The notes under the pieces are model-generated. The model did no database searches and was not told the DNA's origin. It saw nothing but the letters and a program-made list of their open reading frames with translations. DNA of 64,000 nucleotides from Alcanivorax sp. DP30. Its GTDB lineage: Bacteria > Pseudomonadota > Gammaproteobacteria > Pseudomonadales > Alcanivoracaceae. The stretch lies in assembly GCF_009882945.1 (NCBI RefSeq), contig NZ_WTUY01000002.1, positions 374,927 through 438,926 on the forward strand, read 5' to 3'. A program made the position numbers and the translations under genes. Numbering within the stretch: position 1 is the stretch's first letter; every line of letters begins with the position of its first letter. Below, piece by piece: positions 16,185 to 24,897 of this stretch.

Positions 16185-17321
16185 ATGAAGCAAAATATTC
16201 TGGTTGTGGATGATCATAGGGAAAACCTGATTGCGCTCGAAGCAATTCTGGAAGGGGATAGTCGCAATCTTGTCATGGCACAATCGGGTAACGAGGCCCT
16301 GAATCTGGCGCTCAAGCACGATTTCGCTCTGGCATTACTCGACGTACAAATGCCGGACATGGACGGCTTTGAAGTCGCAGAACTGATGCGACAGAACAAG
16401 AAAACCCGCAATATTCCGATCATCTTTGTTACCGCGATCTCCAAAGAACAGAAATATGTTTTCCGTGGCTATGAATGCGGAGCCGTGGATTACCTGTTTA
16501 AGCCGATTGACCAAAAAATACTCGAAGCCAAGGTGAACGTCTTTCTTGAGCTGGACTTGCAACGCCGCAAGTTACAGAAAGCCGTGGTCCAGATGAAGCG
16601 GCTCAAGGATGAAAACGAGCGCTTGTTACATGCGTTGGGGGAGGCACTAGTGGGGGCTAACGCCAAAGGACAGATTACCTTCTGTAATGAGGCCGCTTGC
16701 GCACTGGTCAATCGGGATCGTGACAATCTGGTCGGGACAGACCTGTCATCCTTGTTGTTCAACGATGACACAGGCAAGCAACGCTGGCAGTGGAAGGATA
16801 ATCCGCTTCGGATTGCCTGTGAAAAAGGCGATGGCTGGAAAAATGAGCACCCGCTCTATGCCGACGATGGAAACGGCCTTGTTTCTCTGGCTTTGCGTGC
16901 CAATGCCATCATTGATGATGATGGTGGCTTTACGGGCGTCGTGGTTGTGGTTCGTCAAGCTGAAGACGAGAACGATGTCCGCGATAGCCGCAAGGATCAT
17001 CGTCGTCAGCCCCGCAAGAAGCTGTTCCGAGAAATGGTTGTGTTTGATCGCAGTACCGGTGGTAATGTGGGGCGCTTGATGAATCTGAGCCTGGATGGCT
17101 TCAAATTGTTTGCCCGCCGGGACATTGGGCCAGGTGAACGTCTTCATCTGGGCATGGTTCTGCCTGATCAGATTGCGGGTGTTAACACAATCAGTTTTGA
17201 TGCAAAGTCTGTTTGGTGTGAGAATCTCGATGCGCCAGGAGAGTTCCAGGCTGGCTTTCAGTTTGTGGACCTGAGCGACGTGACCCGACAAGTGATTGAA
17301 AACCTGATGGACAAGTACTGA
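16185..17321 (+). CDS. response regulator with receiver, PAS and PilZ domains
   Basis: A 378-residue protein. The receiver (1-125) has VVDDHRENL, phospho-Asp in [11 protein letters not shown] and [12 protein letters not shown]-like domain (about 145-260) has [21 protein letters not shown], and a C-terminal PilZ domain spans about 265-375. PilZ domains bind cyclic-di-GMP through RxxxR (here RRQPR) and [D/N]xSxxG (here NLSLDG); both are intact, so binding is expected. It carries no output catalytic domain. Its stop is two bases before the gspE ATG, so translation is probably coupled to the secretion ATPase. A role in joining phosphorylation and cyclic-di-GMP signals to type II secretion is inference from this position. 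Confidence 0.88.
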   Translation: MKQNILVVDDHRENLIALEAILEGDSRNLVMAQSGNEALNLALKHDFALALLDVQMPDMDGFEVAELMRQNKKTRNIPIIFVTAISKEQKYVFRGYECGAVDYLFKPIDQKILEAKVNVFLELDLQRRKLQKAVVQMKRLKDENERLLHALGEALVGANAKGQITFCNEAACALVNRDRDNLVGTDLSSLLFNDDTGKQRWQWKDNPLRIACEKGDGWKNEHPLYADDGNGLVSLALRANAIIDDDGGFTGVVVVVRQAEDENDVRDSRKDHRRQPRKKLFREMVVFDRSTGGNVGRLMNLSLDGFKLFARRDIGPGERLHLGMVLPDQIAGVNTISFDAKSVWCENLDAPGEFQAGFQFVDLSDVTRQVIENLMDKY

Positions 17322-17323
17322 AC

Positions 17324-18826
17324 ATGACGGACCATGCGGAACACAGTGAAGTCCGGGCCTTGCCCCCATATTTGCTGCCTTACGGCTTTGCTCGCCGCTT
17401 TGGGGTAATGCTCCGTGAACGTGATGGCGGAAAGGAACTGTGTTACCGCAAGGACGTGTCCCTCTCGGCGTTAAGCGAAGTACAGCGCAAAATCGGCACG
17501 CTTCCCCATTTGGTGCCTATGGATGAAGCCAGCTTTAATGCTGCCATGGCGTTAACATATGAACAGCAGCGTGGCGCTGCCGCTGAAGCCGCTGATGATC
17601 TGGAAGGGCTGGATCTTGCCAGTCTGGCCGATTCGCTTCCTGAAACCTCGGATCTCCTGGAGCAGGAAGATGACGCCCCGATTATTCGCTTGATCAATGC
17701 TCTGCTGCAGGAGGCTATTCGCGAGGACGCGTCGGATATCCATATCGAGACCTTTGAACGCCGTCTTGTGGTGCGTCTGCGTGTTGACGGCGTATTGAGG
17801 GAGGTTCTCGCCCCCAAGCGGGAGTTGGCTCCGCTGCTTGTTTCACGTATCAAGGTAATGGCTCGTCTGGATATCGCAGAAAAGCGGGTGCCTCAAGACG
17901 GGCGGATTTCTCTAAGGCTGGGCGGCCGTGATGTGGATGTAAGGGTGTCAACCATGCCATCCAGCAATGGCGAGCGGGTTGTTCTGCGTCTGCTTGACAA
18001 GCAGGCAGGGCGCCTGGACCTGGCTCATCTGGGCATGGAAAAACAGAACGACGCGATGATGCGCGAGCTTATCAGCAAGCCCCATGGCATCATCCTGGTC
18101 ACCGGTCCCACTGGCTCGGGCAAGACCACAACCCTGTATGCGTCGCTGACGGAACTCAACGACAGTTCACGCAATATCCTCACCGTGGAAGACCCCATCG
18201 AATACCAGCTGGAAGGCATCGGCCAGACGCAGGTGAACAGCAAGGTAGACATGACCTTTGCCCGGGGCTTGAGAGCCATCCTCCGCCAGGACCCCGATGT
18301 GGTCATGGTGGGCGAAATCCGTGACCTGGAAACCGCAGAAATTGCCGTACAGGCATCGCTTACAGGTCACTTGGTACTTTCCACCCTGCATACCAACACC
18401 GCTGTCGGTGCGGTAACCCGACTTCAGGATATGGGCATTGAGCCGTTTCTGTTGTCCAGCTCTCTGCTGGGCGCGCTGGCTCAGAGGCTGGTGCGCGTGC
18501 TCTGTGATGACTGCAAGACTCCCTATGAGCCCTCTGCAGGTGAAAAGACACTGATAGGACTCCGGGAAGACGAAGCCTGCACACTCTATCATCCCAATGG
18601 ATGTGAGCATTGTAACAACCAGGGTTATCGCGGACGTACCGGCATTTACGAGCTGGTCATCATCGATGAAACCATGCGCCAGTTGATTCATGATCAGGCG
18701 GGCGAACTTGCCCTGACGCGTCACGCCCGCACTCTGACAGGCAGCATCCGTGAAGATGGCTGGCGCAAGGTGCTGGCAGGACAGACCAGTGTTGAAGAAG
18801 TTCTGCGCGTAACCCGCGAAGACTGA
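17324..18826 (+). CDS. gspE: type II secretion system ATPase GspE
   Basis: The 500-residue hexameric cytoplasmic ATPase that powers pseudopilus assembly in type II secretion. The N-terminal domain (1-115) is of the GspE N1 type. The catalytic part shows [10 protein letters not shown], Walker [11 protein letters not shown] (around residue 262), the Asp box [16 protein letters not shown], the His box [11 protein letters not shown] and a tetracysteine zinc element (CDDCKTPYE and CEHCNN). All catalytic features are intact. It is followed 13 bases later by gspF and preceded by two bases by the PilZ-receiver gene. gspC and gspD, usually upstream of gspE, are absent here. Confidence 0.97.
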   Translation: MTDHAEHSEVRALPPYLLPYGFARRFGVMLRERDGGKELCYRKDVSLSALSEVQRKIGTLPHLVPMDEASFNAAMALTYEQQRGAAAEAADDLEGLDLASLADSLPETSDLLEQEDDAPIIRLINALLQEAIREDASDIHIETFERRLVVRLRVDGVLREVLAPKRELAPLLVSRIKVMARLDIAEKRVPQDGRISLRLGGRDVDVRVSTMPSSNGERVVLRLLDKQAGRLDLAHLGMEKQNDAMMRELISKPHGIILVTGPTGSGKTTTLYASLTELNDSSRNILTVEDPIEYQLEGIGQTQVNSKVDMTFARGLRAILRQDPDVVMVGEIRDLETAEIAVQASLTGHLVLSTLHTNTAVGAVTRLQDMGIEPFLLSSSLLGALAQRLVRVLCDDCKTPYEPSAGEKTLIGLREDEACTLYHPNGCEHCNNQGYRGRTGIYELVIIDETMRQLIHDQAGELALTRHARTLTGSIREDGWRKVLAGQTSVEEVLRVTRED

Positions 18827-18839
18827 CGGGGTTACGTCC

Positions 18840-20060
18840 ATGCCAGCATTCGAGTTTCGCTCCCTCGACCACAAGGGCAAAATCCGCAAAGGGACCATGG
18901 AGGCCGACAGTGCCCGGCAGGTGCGACAGCAACTGCGGGACAAGGGCTGGGTGCCGATTGAGGTCAATGAGACTCGTGACACTGACGCCAGTGCAGGCAT
19001 GAATCTGTTTTCCTCCTCGGGCAAGCTCAAGGGGGCAGAACAGGCACTAATCACTCGTCAGCTCGCGACCTTGCTGAAATCTGGGCTCCCCATCGAGCAG
19101 GCGCTTTCTGCCGTGGCCAAACAGGCCGCCAATGACCGTATCGAGCGCATCATGCTGGCGGTAAGGGCCCGTGTACGGGAAGGCTATAGTCTGGCGAAAA
19201 GCTTTGAGTCATTCCCGCGGGCCTTCCCGGAAATGTACCGCGCCACGGTAGATGCGGGAGAGCAGAGCGGGCATCTCGAGCAAGTGCTGGAGCAATTGGC
19301 GGATTATCTGGAAACCCGGCATGACACAGGCCGATCGGTTACCCAGGCAATGATCTATCCAGCATTCATCATGGTGTTTGCCTCCATCGTCATCATGCTG
19401 ATGATGACCTTTGTTGTTCCCAAACTGGTTGCCGTGTTCGAAGGGCGCGATCAGGCGCTGCCCTTGTTGACACGAATTGTCATGGCAATGAGTGATTTCT
19501 CACGGGATTGGGGCTGGCTGCTGTTGCTTGTGATCATTGTCGGGATAGTAGCGTTCAGTCGAGCCATGCGCGGTGCCGCTTTCCGAATGCGGGTGCATCG
19601 CCGGCTTGCCGGGATGCCCTTGGTGGGCACCATGCTGAGGGCAGCTGATAGCGCAAGACTTGCCAGTACTCTGGGCATTCTGGGCCGCTCTGGCGTCCCG
19701 TTGGTAGACGCACTGTTTATCGCGGCTCAAGTGGTCGGCAATCTGGCGATCCGTGACGCCGTCAAACAGGCTGCCGTGAAGGTGCGGGAAGGCGGAAACC
19801 TCAGCCGTGCACTCGATGCCAGCGGCTATTTCCCTCCCATGCTCGTGCAGATGATTGCCAGTGGTGAGGCTAGCGGTGAGCTTGATCACATGCTGACGCG
19901 GGCCGCAGATTATCAGGAACGGGAACTCACCAGCACGGTCAATACCATGGTGGGCCTCCTTGGCCCCATCATGTTGTTGGTGATGGCGGGTATAGTGGTA
20001 ATGATAGTGCTCTCGGTGATGATGCCGATCATGCAAATGAACAATATGTTAGGTGGATAA
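18840..20060 (+). CDS. gspF: type II secretion inner-membrane platform protein GspF
   Basis: A 406-residue polytopic membrane protein of the inner-membrane platform that contacts GspE and GspL. Two repeated T2SSF cytoplasmic domains are seen: LITRQLATLLKSGLPIEQAL (from residue 67) and SARLASTLGILGRSGVPLVDAL (from about 271). Three hydrophobic helices occur around 170-195 (AFIMVFASIVIMLMMTF), 222-245 and at the C-terminus (LLGPIMLLVMAGIVVMIVLSV). The N-terminal PAFEFRSLDHKGKIRKG is the family's opening. It lies between gspE and gspG with short gaps. Confidence 0.97.
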   Translation: MPAFEFRSLDHKGKIRKGTMEADSARQVRQQLRDKGWVPIEVNETRDTDASAGMNLFSSSGKLKGAEQALITRQLATLLKSGLPIEQALSAVAKQAANDRIERIMLAVRARVREGYSLAKSFESFPRAFPEMYRATVDAGEQSGHLEQVLEQLADYLETRHDTGRSVTQAMIYPAFIMVFASIVIMLMMTFVVPKLVAVFEGRDQALPLLTRIVMAMSDFSRDWGWLLLLVIIVGIVAFSRAMRGAAFRMRVHRRLAGMPLVGTMLRAADSARLASTLGILGRSGVPLVDALFIAAQVVGNLAIRDAVKQAAVKVREGGNLSRALDASGYFPPMLVQMIASGEASGELDHMLTRAADYQERELTSTVNTMVGLLGPIMLLVMAGIVVMIVLSVMMPIMQMNNMLGG

Positions 20061-20063
20061 ACA

Positions 20064-20498
20064 ATGAAGACCCTGAAACACCAGAAAGCCATGTCCGGTT
20101 TTACGCTGCTGGAGATCATGGTGGTCGTGGCCATTATCGGCCTGCTTGCTGCAGTCATCGTTCCTAATGTGATTGGTCAGGGCGAAGGTGCCAAGGTGGA
20201 TCTCACCAAGGCCAATATGGGCAAGATCGTTCAACAGTTGGACCTCTACAAGTTCAACAATGGTAGCTACCCGACTACAGAGGAAGGCCTGAACGGTCTT
20301 GTCGAACGCCCAGCCTCTGCCAGCAAGTGGCCGGATGGCGGTTATCTGTCCAAGGTGCCTGAAGATGCGTGGAACAATGATTACGTCTACCTCAGTCCTG
20401 GCGTTGATGGCCCCTTCGACCTGTTGTCACTGGGGGCTGATGGGGTAGAAGGTGGCGAGGGTAACGACGCGGATATCAACTGGCGTGACGTGCAGTAA
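20064..20498 (+). CDS. gspG: major pseudopilin GspG
   Basis: The main subunit of the type II secretion pseudopilus. The 144-residue precursor has a short basic leader ending in Gly, cut before Phe in G/FTLLEIMVVVAIIGLLAAVI, with the conserved Glu at position +5. The globular part contains PTTEEGLNGLV, and the C-terminal segment, rich in aspartate (LSLGADGVEGGEGNDADI), matches the calcium-binding loop of GspG proteins. It starts 3 bases after gspF. The prepilin peptidase (GspO/PilD) needed to process it is not in the window. Confidence 0.97.
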   Translation: MKTLKHQKAMSGFTLLEIMVVVAIIGLLAAVIVPNVIGQGEGAKVDLTKANMGKIVQQLDLYKFNNGSYPTTEEGLNGLVERPASASKWPDGGYLSKVPEDAWNNDYVYLSPGVDGPFDLLSLGADGVEGGEGNDADINWRDVQ

Positions 20499-20500
20499 TC

Positions 20501-21160
20501 ATGATCTCTGCGGCTCGTCAGACTGGCTTCACACTGCTGGAAATTCTGGTAGTGGTGATGCTTGTCGGGCTGCTCACGGCCGTAATCGCTGGCCAGGGTA
20601 ACTGGACACTCAGTGAGGATGGGCTGGATGAGGAATCCGCCCGGCTTTATGACACCCTGGAATTGCTCAACGAACGGAGTCTGTTCTCCGGGCAGCTACT
20701 CGCTCTGCGGTTGAGCCCGGATGGCTGGACACCACTGGCCTATGATCGTGATGAGCGTGACTTCCTTCCCATTGATGATTCATCGTTAAAACCACGCACC
20801 CTCGCCCCAAATCTGTCAGTGGAATGGCAAGTCGATGCGCTGGAAGATGAGCAGGTGACATTGTCCGATATGGCAGAATCCCTCATCAAGGATGATCTCA
20901 TGGCCACCCCTGAGGGGCTCAGTGAGCAGGCCGAAATAGAAGAGGGTAGTGAGCAGCGGACAGAATCCAGCGACAGCAATAAAGAAAAAACGCTTCCGCA
21001 AATCTTCTTCTTCCCCAGTGGCGAGGTCACCCCAGTCACCGTGTCATTGCTTTCCGGCGATGAACTGGACAGTTTTCGTCGCTGGCAGGTTAGCGCCCTT
21101 GGGCAGGTAACCGACCCGGATGCTGAGCCTGAGGACGAAGTCCTTGAGGAGACGCCCTGA
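20501..21160 (+). CDS. gspH: minor pseudopilin GspH
   Basis: A 219-residue prepilin-like protein with cleavage motif G/FTLLEILVVVMLVGLLTAVI and Glu+5. The C-terminal domain contains FFFPSGEVTPVTVSLL, typical of GspH. It is longer than most GspH proteins. The extra length is an acidic, low-complexity stretch around residues 125-170 (including EQAEIEEGSEQRTESSDSN) between the two halves of the globular domain. It begins two bases after the gspG stop and shares the last base of its stop with the gspI start. Confidence 0.93.
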   Translation: MISAARQTGFTLLEILVVVMLVGLLTAVIAGQGNWTLSEDGLDEESARLYDTLELLNERSLFSGQLLALRLSPDGWTPLAYDRDERDFLPIDDSSLKPRTLAPNLSVEWQVDALEDEQVTLSDMAESLIKDDLMATPEGLSEQAEIEEGSEQRTESSDSNKEKTLPQIFFFPSGEVTPVTVSLLSGDELDSFRRWQVSALGQVTDPDAEPEDEVLEETP

Positions 21161-21543
21161 TGAAAGGCGCGCGCAGCCAGGGCTTTACTCTTATCGAGGT
21201 GCTGATCGCTGTTTCGATTCTTGCTCTGGTTATGGTCACCCTGGGTCAGACCCTGGGCGCCAGTGCCCGAGCCTACACCAACATCAATGAAACCCATCTC
21301 GGTTTTCTGGTCGCATCTGACAAGCTGGTTGAAATGCAGGTTTATCAGCAGTGGCCGCCTACCGGTCAATCCGACAGTGAAGTTAGCCGAAATGGGCGTG
21401 ACTGGTGGATCGAAACCATTGTGTCCGAAGGGCCGTACCCCGATACCCGCCGGGTAGACATCAATGTGGGGCTACTGCGAGGCGATGAAAAGGAAGGACT
21501 GGCCTACCACCTTGCCAGTCTTGTCGGGAAGCCTGCCACATGA
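21160..21543 (+). CDS. gspI: minor pseudopilin GspI
   Basis: A 127-residue minor pseudopilin with cleavage motif G/FTLIEVLIAVSILALVMVTL. With GspJ and GspK it forms the complex at the tip of the pseudopilus. The globular domain has ETHLGFLVASDKLVEMQ, like the family's helix after the stem. Its ATG overlaps the gspH stop by one base, and its own stop overlaps the gspJ start by four bases. Length and order are normal. Confidence 0.95.
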   Translation: MKGARSQGFTLIEVLIAVSILALVMVTLGQTLGASARAYTNINETHLGFLVASDKLVEMQVYQQWPPTGQSDSEVSRNGRDWWIETIVSEGPYPDTRRVDINVGLLRGDEKEGLAYHLASLVGKPAT

Positions 21544-22175
21544 AGTTTCAACGCCGGCTATTGGGTTTCACGCTGCTGGAAATGGTCGTTACCATTGCCA
21601 TTTTCGCGTTTATCTATGTGTGGGCCGCATCCTTCCTCAGTAGCGCATTGCGGGGGCGGGAACAGCTAACGGAAAGCGCCGATGAGATGGAGCGTAGTCA
21701 GCGCGCAATGACCTTCCTTACCCTGGACTTTGAGCAACTGGTCAGTCGCCCGGTTCGAGACCCCTATGGAGACCCCCAGCCTGCCATCATCGGCCGGGAC
21801 AACTATGTGGAGTTCACCCGTCTGGGCTGGTCGAATCCATTCGGTCTACGCAAGCGCAGTGAAATGCAGCGGGTGATCTACACCCTGGAAAACGGCGACC
21901 TCTATCGCCGCTACTGGCCAGTACTGGACACCTCTGTCGCCACCCGTTATCAGCAGGACATTCTGCTGGAGAATGTGGCGCGCTTTACGGTTCGCTACCT
22001 GGATCTCACTCCGCAGGGGGACTGGCAATGGGTGGAGTTCTGGCCAGATGCTGCGCTCGCGACCCAGCCGGTGTGGCTACAGAGACTACCCAAGAGCATA
22101 GAGATTGAAATTGAGTTGGAAAGTGGTGACGTTATTCATCGCTTTTACCGCACGGTGGTGAATCCGTGGGCGTGA
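21540..22175 (+). CDS. gspJ: minor pseudopilin GspJ
   Basis: A 211-residue pseudopilin, the GspJ component of the pseudopilus tip. The precursor has the cleavage motif G/FTLLEMVVTIAIFAFIYVWA with Glu+5. The globular domain includes RAMTFLTLDFEQLVSRPVRD and the terminal IEIEIELESGDVIHRFYRTV, which are usual for GspJ. It overlaps gspI by 4 bases and gspK by 10 bases, so the tip subunits are translated as a coupled set. Confidence 0.95.
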   Translation: MKFQRRLLGFTLLEMVVTIAIFAFIYVWAASFLSSALRGREQLTESADEMERSQRAMTFLTLDFEQLVSRPVRDPYGDPQPAIIGRDNYVEFTRLGWSNPFGLRKRSEMQRVIYTLENGDLYRRYWPVLDTSVATRYQQDILLENVARFTVRYLDLTPQGDWQWVEFWPDAALATQPVWLQRLPKSIEIEIELESGDVIHRFYRTVVNPWA

Positions 22176-23206
22176 TCAAGCGCTATCAGCACGGGATGGC
22201 ACTGATTATCGTGCTGATGCTGTTTGCCATTCTGTCTACGCTGGCCATGGAGATCCTGTTTAGGCAGAACCGTTTCCTGAATCGGGCCGACAACCTGCTG
22301 CAATGGGACAAGCGCTATCAGTACGCCATGGCTGCCGAGGTGGTTGCCCAGCAGGGCTTGATAGACGATCTTCAAGATGACATTAAGAATAATGCGCAAC
22401 TTGATGATTGTGTTGAAGAAAAATGGGCTGTTCAGTTGCCGCCAACTCCCTATGAGGATGCTTTTTTAAGCGCCAGCGTTCAGGATCTACAGGGGCGATT
22501 CAATCTCAATTGGCTGATTGCAGACAGTCCTGACGGCTTTGTTCGCCAGCAGGACAGGGTCAGAGAGCTGGAGCAATTGCTCGACGAAATTCTGCCTGAC
22601 CAGAGCAACCCGGGCCGTCTAGCCAACGAGATGGCGGACTGGCTGGACAGCAACAACATCGTGGACGAGGCAGAAGGCGCAGAGGACCCGGAATACCGCG
22701 ACCGTCGTACCCCGAACATGCCGGCCACCCACGAGAGTGAGCTGCGGGCCTTGCTGGGTTTCCAGGCCACAGACATGCCGGAAGATCCCATGGCATGGGG
22801 ATTACTGACTGCATTGCCCCCCGGCACTAGTCTTAATGTCAATACGGCCCCGCAACAGGTTTTAAATGCTGTGGTAGGCTCATTGGCGGGGCCGGAAGGG
22901 GTGAAAGCCATCATCGATTCTCGCAAGGAAGAGCCTATTTCTGACATTGGTTCACTGCTGGCCATGCCGGTATTCTCAGAAATGGACGAAGAGGATCGTG
23001 ACCTGCTCAATGCCCGTCTTGGAGTGAGTAGCGAGTATTTCCAGGTCATGGTGGATGTTGAGGTAGATGGCCAGTTGAGCAGACTGGTGACTCGCCTGTT
23101 CCGCGGCGGAGGGGAGGGGGAGCCAACCGCGGTTGTCAGTCGTCAGGTCAGCCCCCTGCTGACACCCCTCGAACCTGCCTGTAATCCTTTCTACAATGAG
23201 GAATAA
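22166..23206 (+). CDS. gspK: type II secretion minor pseudopilin GspK
   Basis: A 346-residue large minor pseudopilin that caps the pseudopilus. After a short leader with QHG/MALIIVLMLFAILSTLAMEI, position +5 is not Glu, which is normal in GspK. The large helical domain contains QDLQGRFNLNWLI and the C-terminal SLNVNTAPQQVLNAVV with PISDIGSLLAMP, both GspK hallmarks. The start is GTG at 22166, overlapping the end of gspJ. The protein ends six bases before the TTG of the longer gspL form. Confidence 0.95.
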   Translation: MGVIKRYQHGMALIIVLMLFAILSTLAMEILFRQNRFLNRADNLLQWDKRYQYAMAAEVVAQQGLIDDLQDDIKNNAQLDDCVEEKWAVQLPPTPYEDAFLSASVQDLQGRFNLNWLIADSPDGFVRQQDRVRELEQLLDEILPDQSNPGRLANEMADWLDSNNIVDEAEGAEDPEYRDRRTPNMPATHESELRALLGFQATDMPEDPMAWGLLTALPPGTSLNVNTAPQQVLNAVVGSLAGPEGVKAIIDSRKEEPISDIGSLLAMPVFSEMDEEDRDLLNARLGVSSEYFQVMVDVEVDGQLSRLVTRLFRGGGEGEPTAVVSRQVSPLLTPLEPACNPFYNEE

Positions 23207-23248
23207 CGGCTATTGTGGCCAACAATAACGAATAAAGGATCAGATTCA

Positions 23249-24391
23249 GTGTCACAAGCTCCACTCATTTATCTCTACGACATTGACGGGTTACCGGTAA
23301 GCGGTGCCACCCAGGTGCTGTTCCAGGCTGACAGCGGTTCTCCGGTGATATCGCAGAGCCTCGATGAGGCCTTTTCCGAGGCGGCGATGCGGGGTCAATT
23401 GCGGCTGGTCCTATCTGCGCCACTGGTGCGTCTTACCCAGGTGACACTGAGCCGCAAGCAGGCACGGCATCTCGATAGAGTGATGCCATATCTGCTTGAA
23501 GAAAACCTGCTGGATAGCCCCGATTCGCTTTTCTTCAATTACCGCAAAGGCGAGGGGGATGAGTATCTTGTGACCGCGATCGAGCAGTCACTGGTTACAA
23601 CCCTGCTTGATCGCGCTTCTGACGCGGGAGCCGACCTGCAGACAGTGGAAGTGGACATTGAATGTCTTGCAGGTTCCTTCCCTTTGATTGTGGGGCTGCC
23701 GCAGGGGCAAAGTCTGCTTGCCTCCAGCCGTGATTCCTATCTTATTGTGGATGAAGAAAGACGACAGTCTCTTGTCCCCCTGTTTGGCGATTCGCTGGAT
23801 CACGCCACGGAAATTGAGGCGCAAGAAGCGTTGTTTGATCTGTTCAGACAGCATCGTGGTCAGCAGCTCCTGACAGGGGTCCATGCTCCCCGCAAAAACG
23901 CTGGTGAGCCCGGTCTATTGGCCGAATGGCGTCCATTACTGATCCTCGCAGCCTCAATCCTGGTACTGGCCATTATCGGGCTGCGTGTTCAAGCGTGGCG
24001 CTACGACCAGGCTGCCGAAGCCGCCTTGGCCGATGCCAAGGGAAAGTACGAGCAATTGTTCCCCGGCGACAAAGCCACTTCTGCTCTGATTCGGCAGTTT
24101 CAGAGTCGTTTGTCCCGCCTTTCCAGCGGTGGGGGCTCAGCTGGCACAGCCTTCTTCCCCATGCTGGTTCCTGTTGCTGAAGTACTCAGGGAAAGCAAGG
24201 TGGAGCCAAAACGGCTTCAGTATGACCAGCGTCAGAACAGTCTTTTGCTGGATGTGGGAGCCAAGGATTATGCCCAGCTTGAGGCGCTGCAGAACGCCTT
24301 GCGCGATCAGGGTGCCAAGGCATCCATTGCCAACTACCGCAACGCCGCTCAGGGTGTAAATGCCAGAATCAAAGTGGAGCAGCCAGGATGA
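23249..24391 (+). CDS. gspL: type II secretion platform protein GspL
   Basis: A 380-residue bitopic membrane protein that links GspE in the cytoplasm to GspM and GspF. The cytoplasmic part (1-235) has the actin-like fold signatures RHLDRVMPYLLEENLLDSPD and LPQGQSLLASSRDSYLIVDE. One membrane helix follows (LLILAASILVLAIIGLRVQ, about 241-259), then a periplasmic ferredoxin-like domain. The start is GTG at 23249, preceded by AAGGA at ten bases; a TTG twelve codons upstream is less likely because it lacks a ribosome site. Confidence 0.93.
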   Translation: MSQAPLIYLYDIDGLPVSGATQVLFQADSGSPVISQSLDEAFSEAAMRGQLRLVLSAPLVRLTQVTLSRKQARHLDRVMPYLLEENLLDSPDSLFFNYRKGEGDEYLVTAIEQSLVTTLLDRASDAGADLQTVEVDIECLAGSFPLIVGLPQGQSLLASSRDSYLIVDEERRQSLVPLFGDSLDHATEIEAQEALFDLFRQHRGQQLLTGVHAPRKNAGEPGLLAEWRPLLILAASILVLAIIGLRVQAWRYDQAAEAALADAKGKYEQLFPGDKATSALIRQFQSRLSRLSSGGGSAGTAFFPMLVPVAEVLRESKVEPKRLQYDQRQNSLLLDVGAKDYAQLEALQNALRDQGAKASIANYRNAAQGVNARIKVEQPG

Positions 24392-24897
24392 GCCTTGCGA
24401 CCTATCAGCAACAGCTTAAACAACGGCTAAGCCCGCTGGTTCAGTGGTATCGGAGCAGGGAGCCCCGCGAGCAAAGAGTGCTGCAACTTCTCGGCGCAGT
24501 TTTTGTTGTGGTGCTGATCTATTGGCTGCTATGGGCGCCGAGCGTCAATGCACGCAATCAATCGATGCAGCGGTACGTGGCCAATATGCAGACGCTGGAG
24601 TGGATCAATGCCAATGAAGGAGCCGTCAGGGCAGCATCCGGTGGCAAGGCATCTGCACTACCTCGAAACTGGGTGGGCGAAGTCAGCCGCAGTGCCAATG
24701 CATTTGGTTTGACCCTCAAGAATTTTACCCCGGACGGTAACACCTCTGTCCGAATTCAAATGGAAGAGCAGGCAGCAGGCCAGAGCATTCTCTGGCTGCA
24801 ATCCCTTCAGGAAAAAGGGGTGCAAATTACCAACCTGGAAATGACACCAGGTGAAAAATCAGGGACAGCCACGGTGCGTGCAACCTTACAACAATAA
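24388..24897 (+). CDS. gspM: type II secretion platform protein GspM
   Basis: A 169-residue bitopic protein that stabilises GspL. A short cytoplasmic N-terminus (PLVQWYRSREPREQRVLQLL) precedes one membrane helix (LGAVFVVVLIYWLLWAPS, about 34-52) and a periplasmic domain with LPRNWVGEVSRSANAFGL. RSREPREQRVLQLLG is the usual GspM opening. It overlaps gspL by four bases (ATGA) and its final base is shared with the next start, so the following unknown gene is clearly in the same operon. Confidence 0.92.
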   Translation: MSLATYQQQLKQRLSPLVQWYRSREPREQRVLQLLGAVFVVVLIYWLLWAPSVNARNQSMQRYVANMQTLEWINANEGAVRAASGGKASALPRNWVGEVSRSANAFGLTLKNFTPDGNTSVRIQMEEQAAGQSILWLQSLQEKGVQITNLEMTPGEKSGTATVRATLQQ

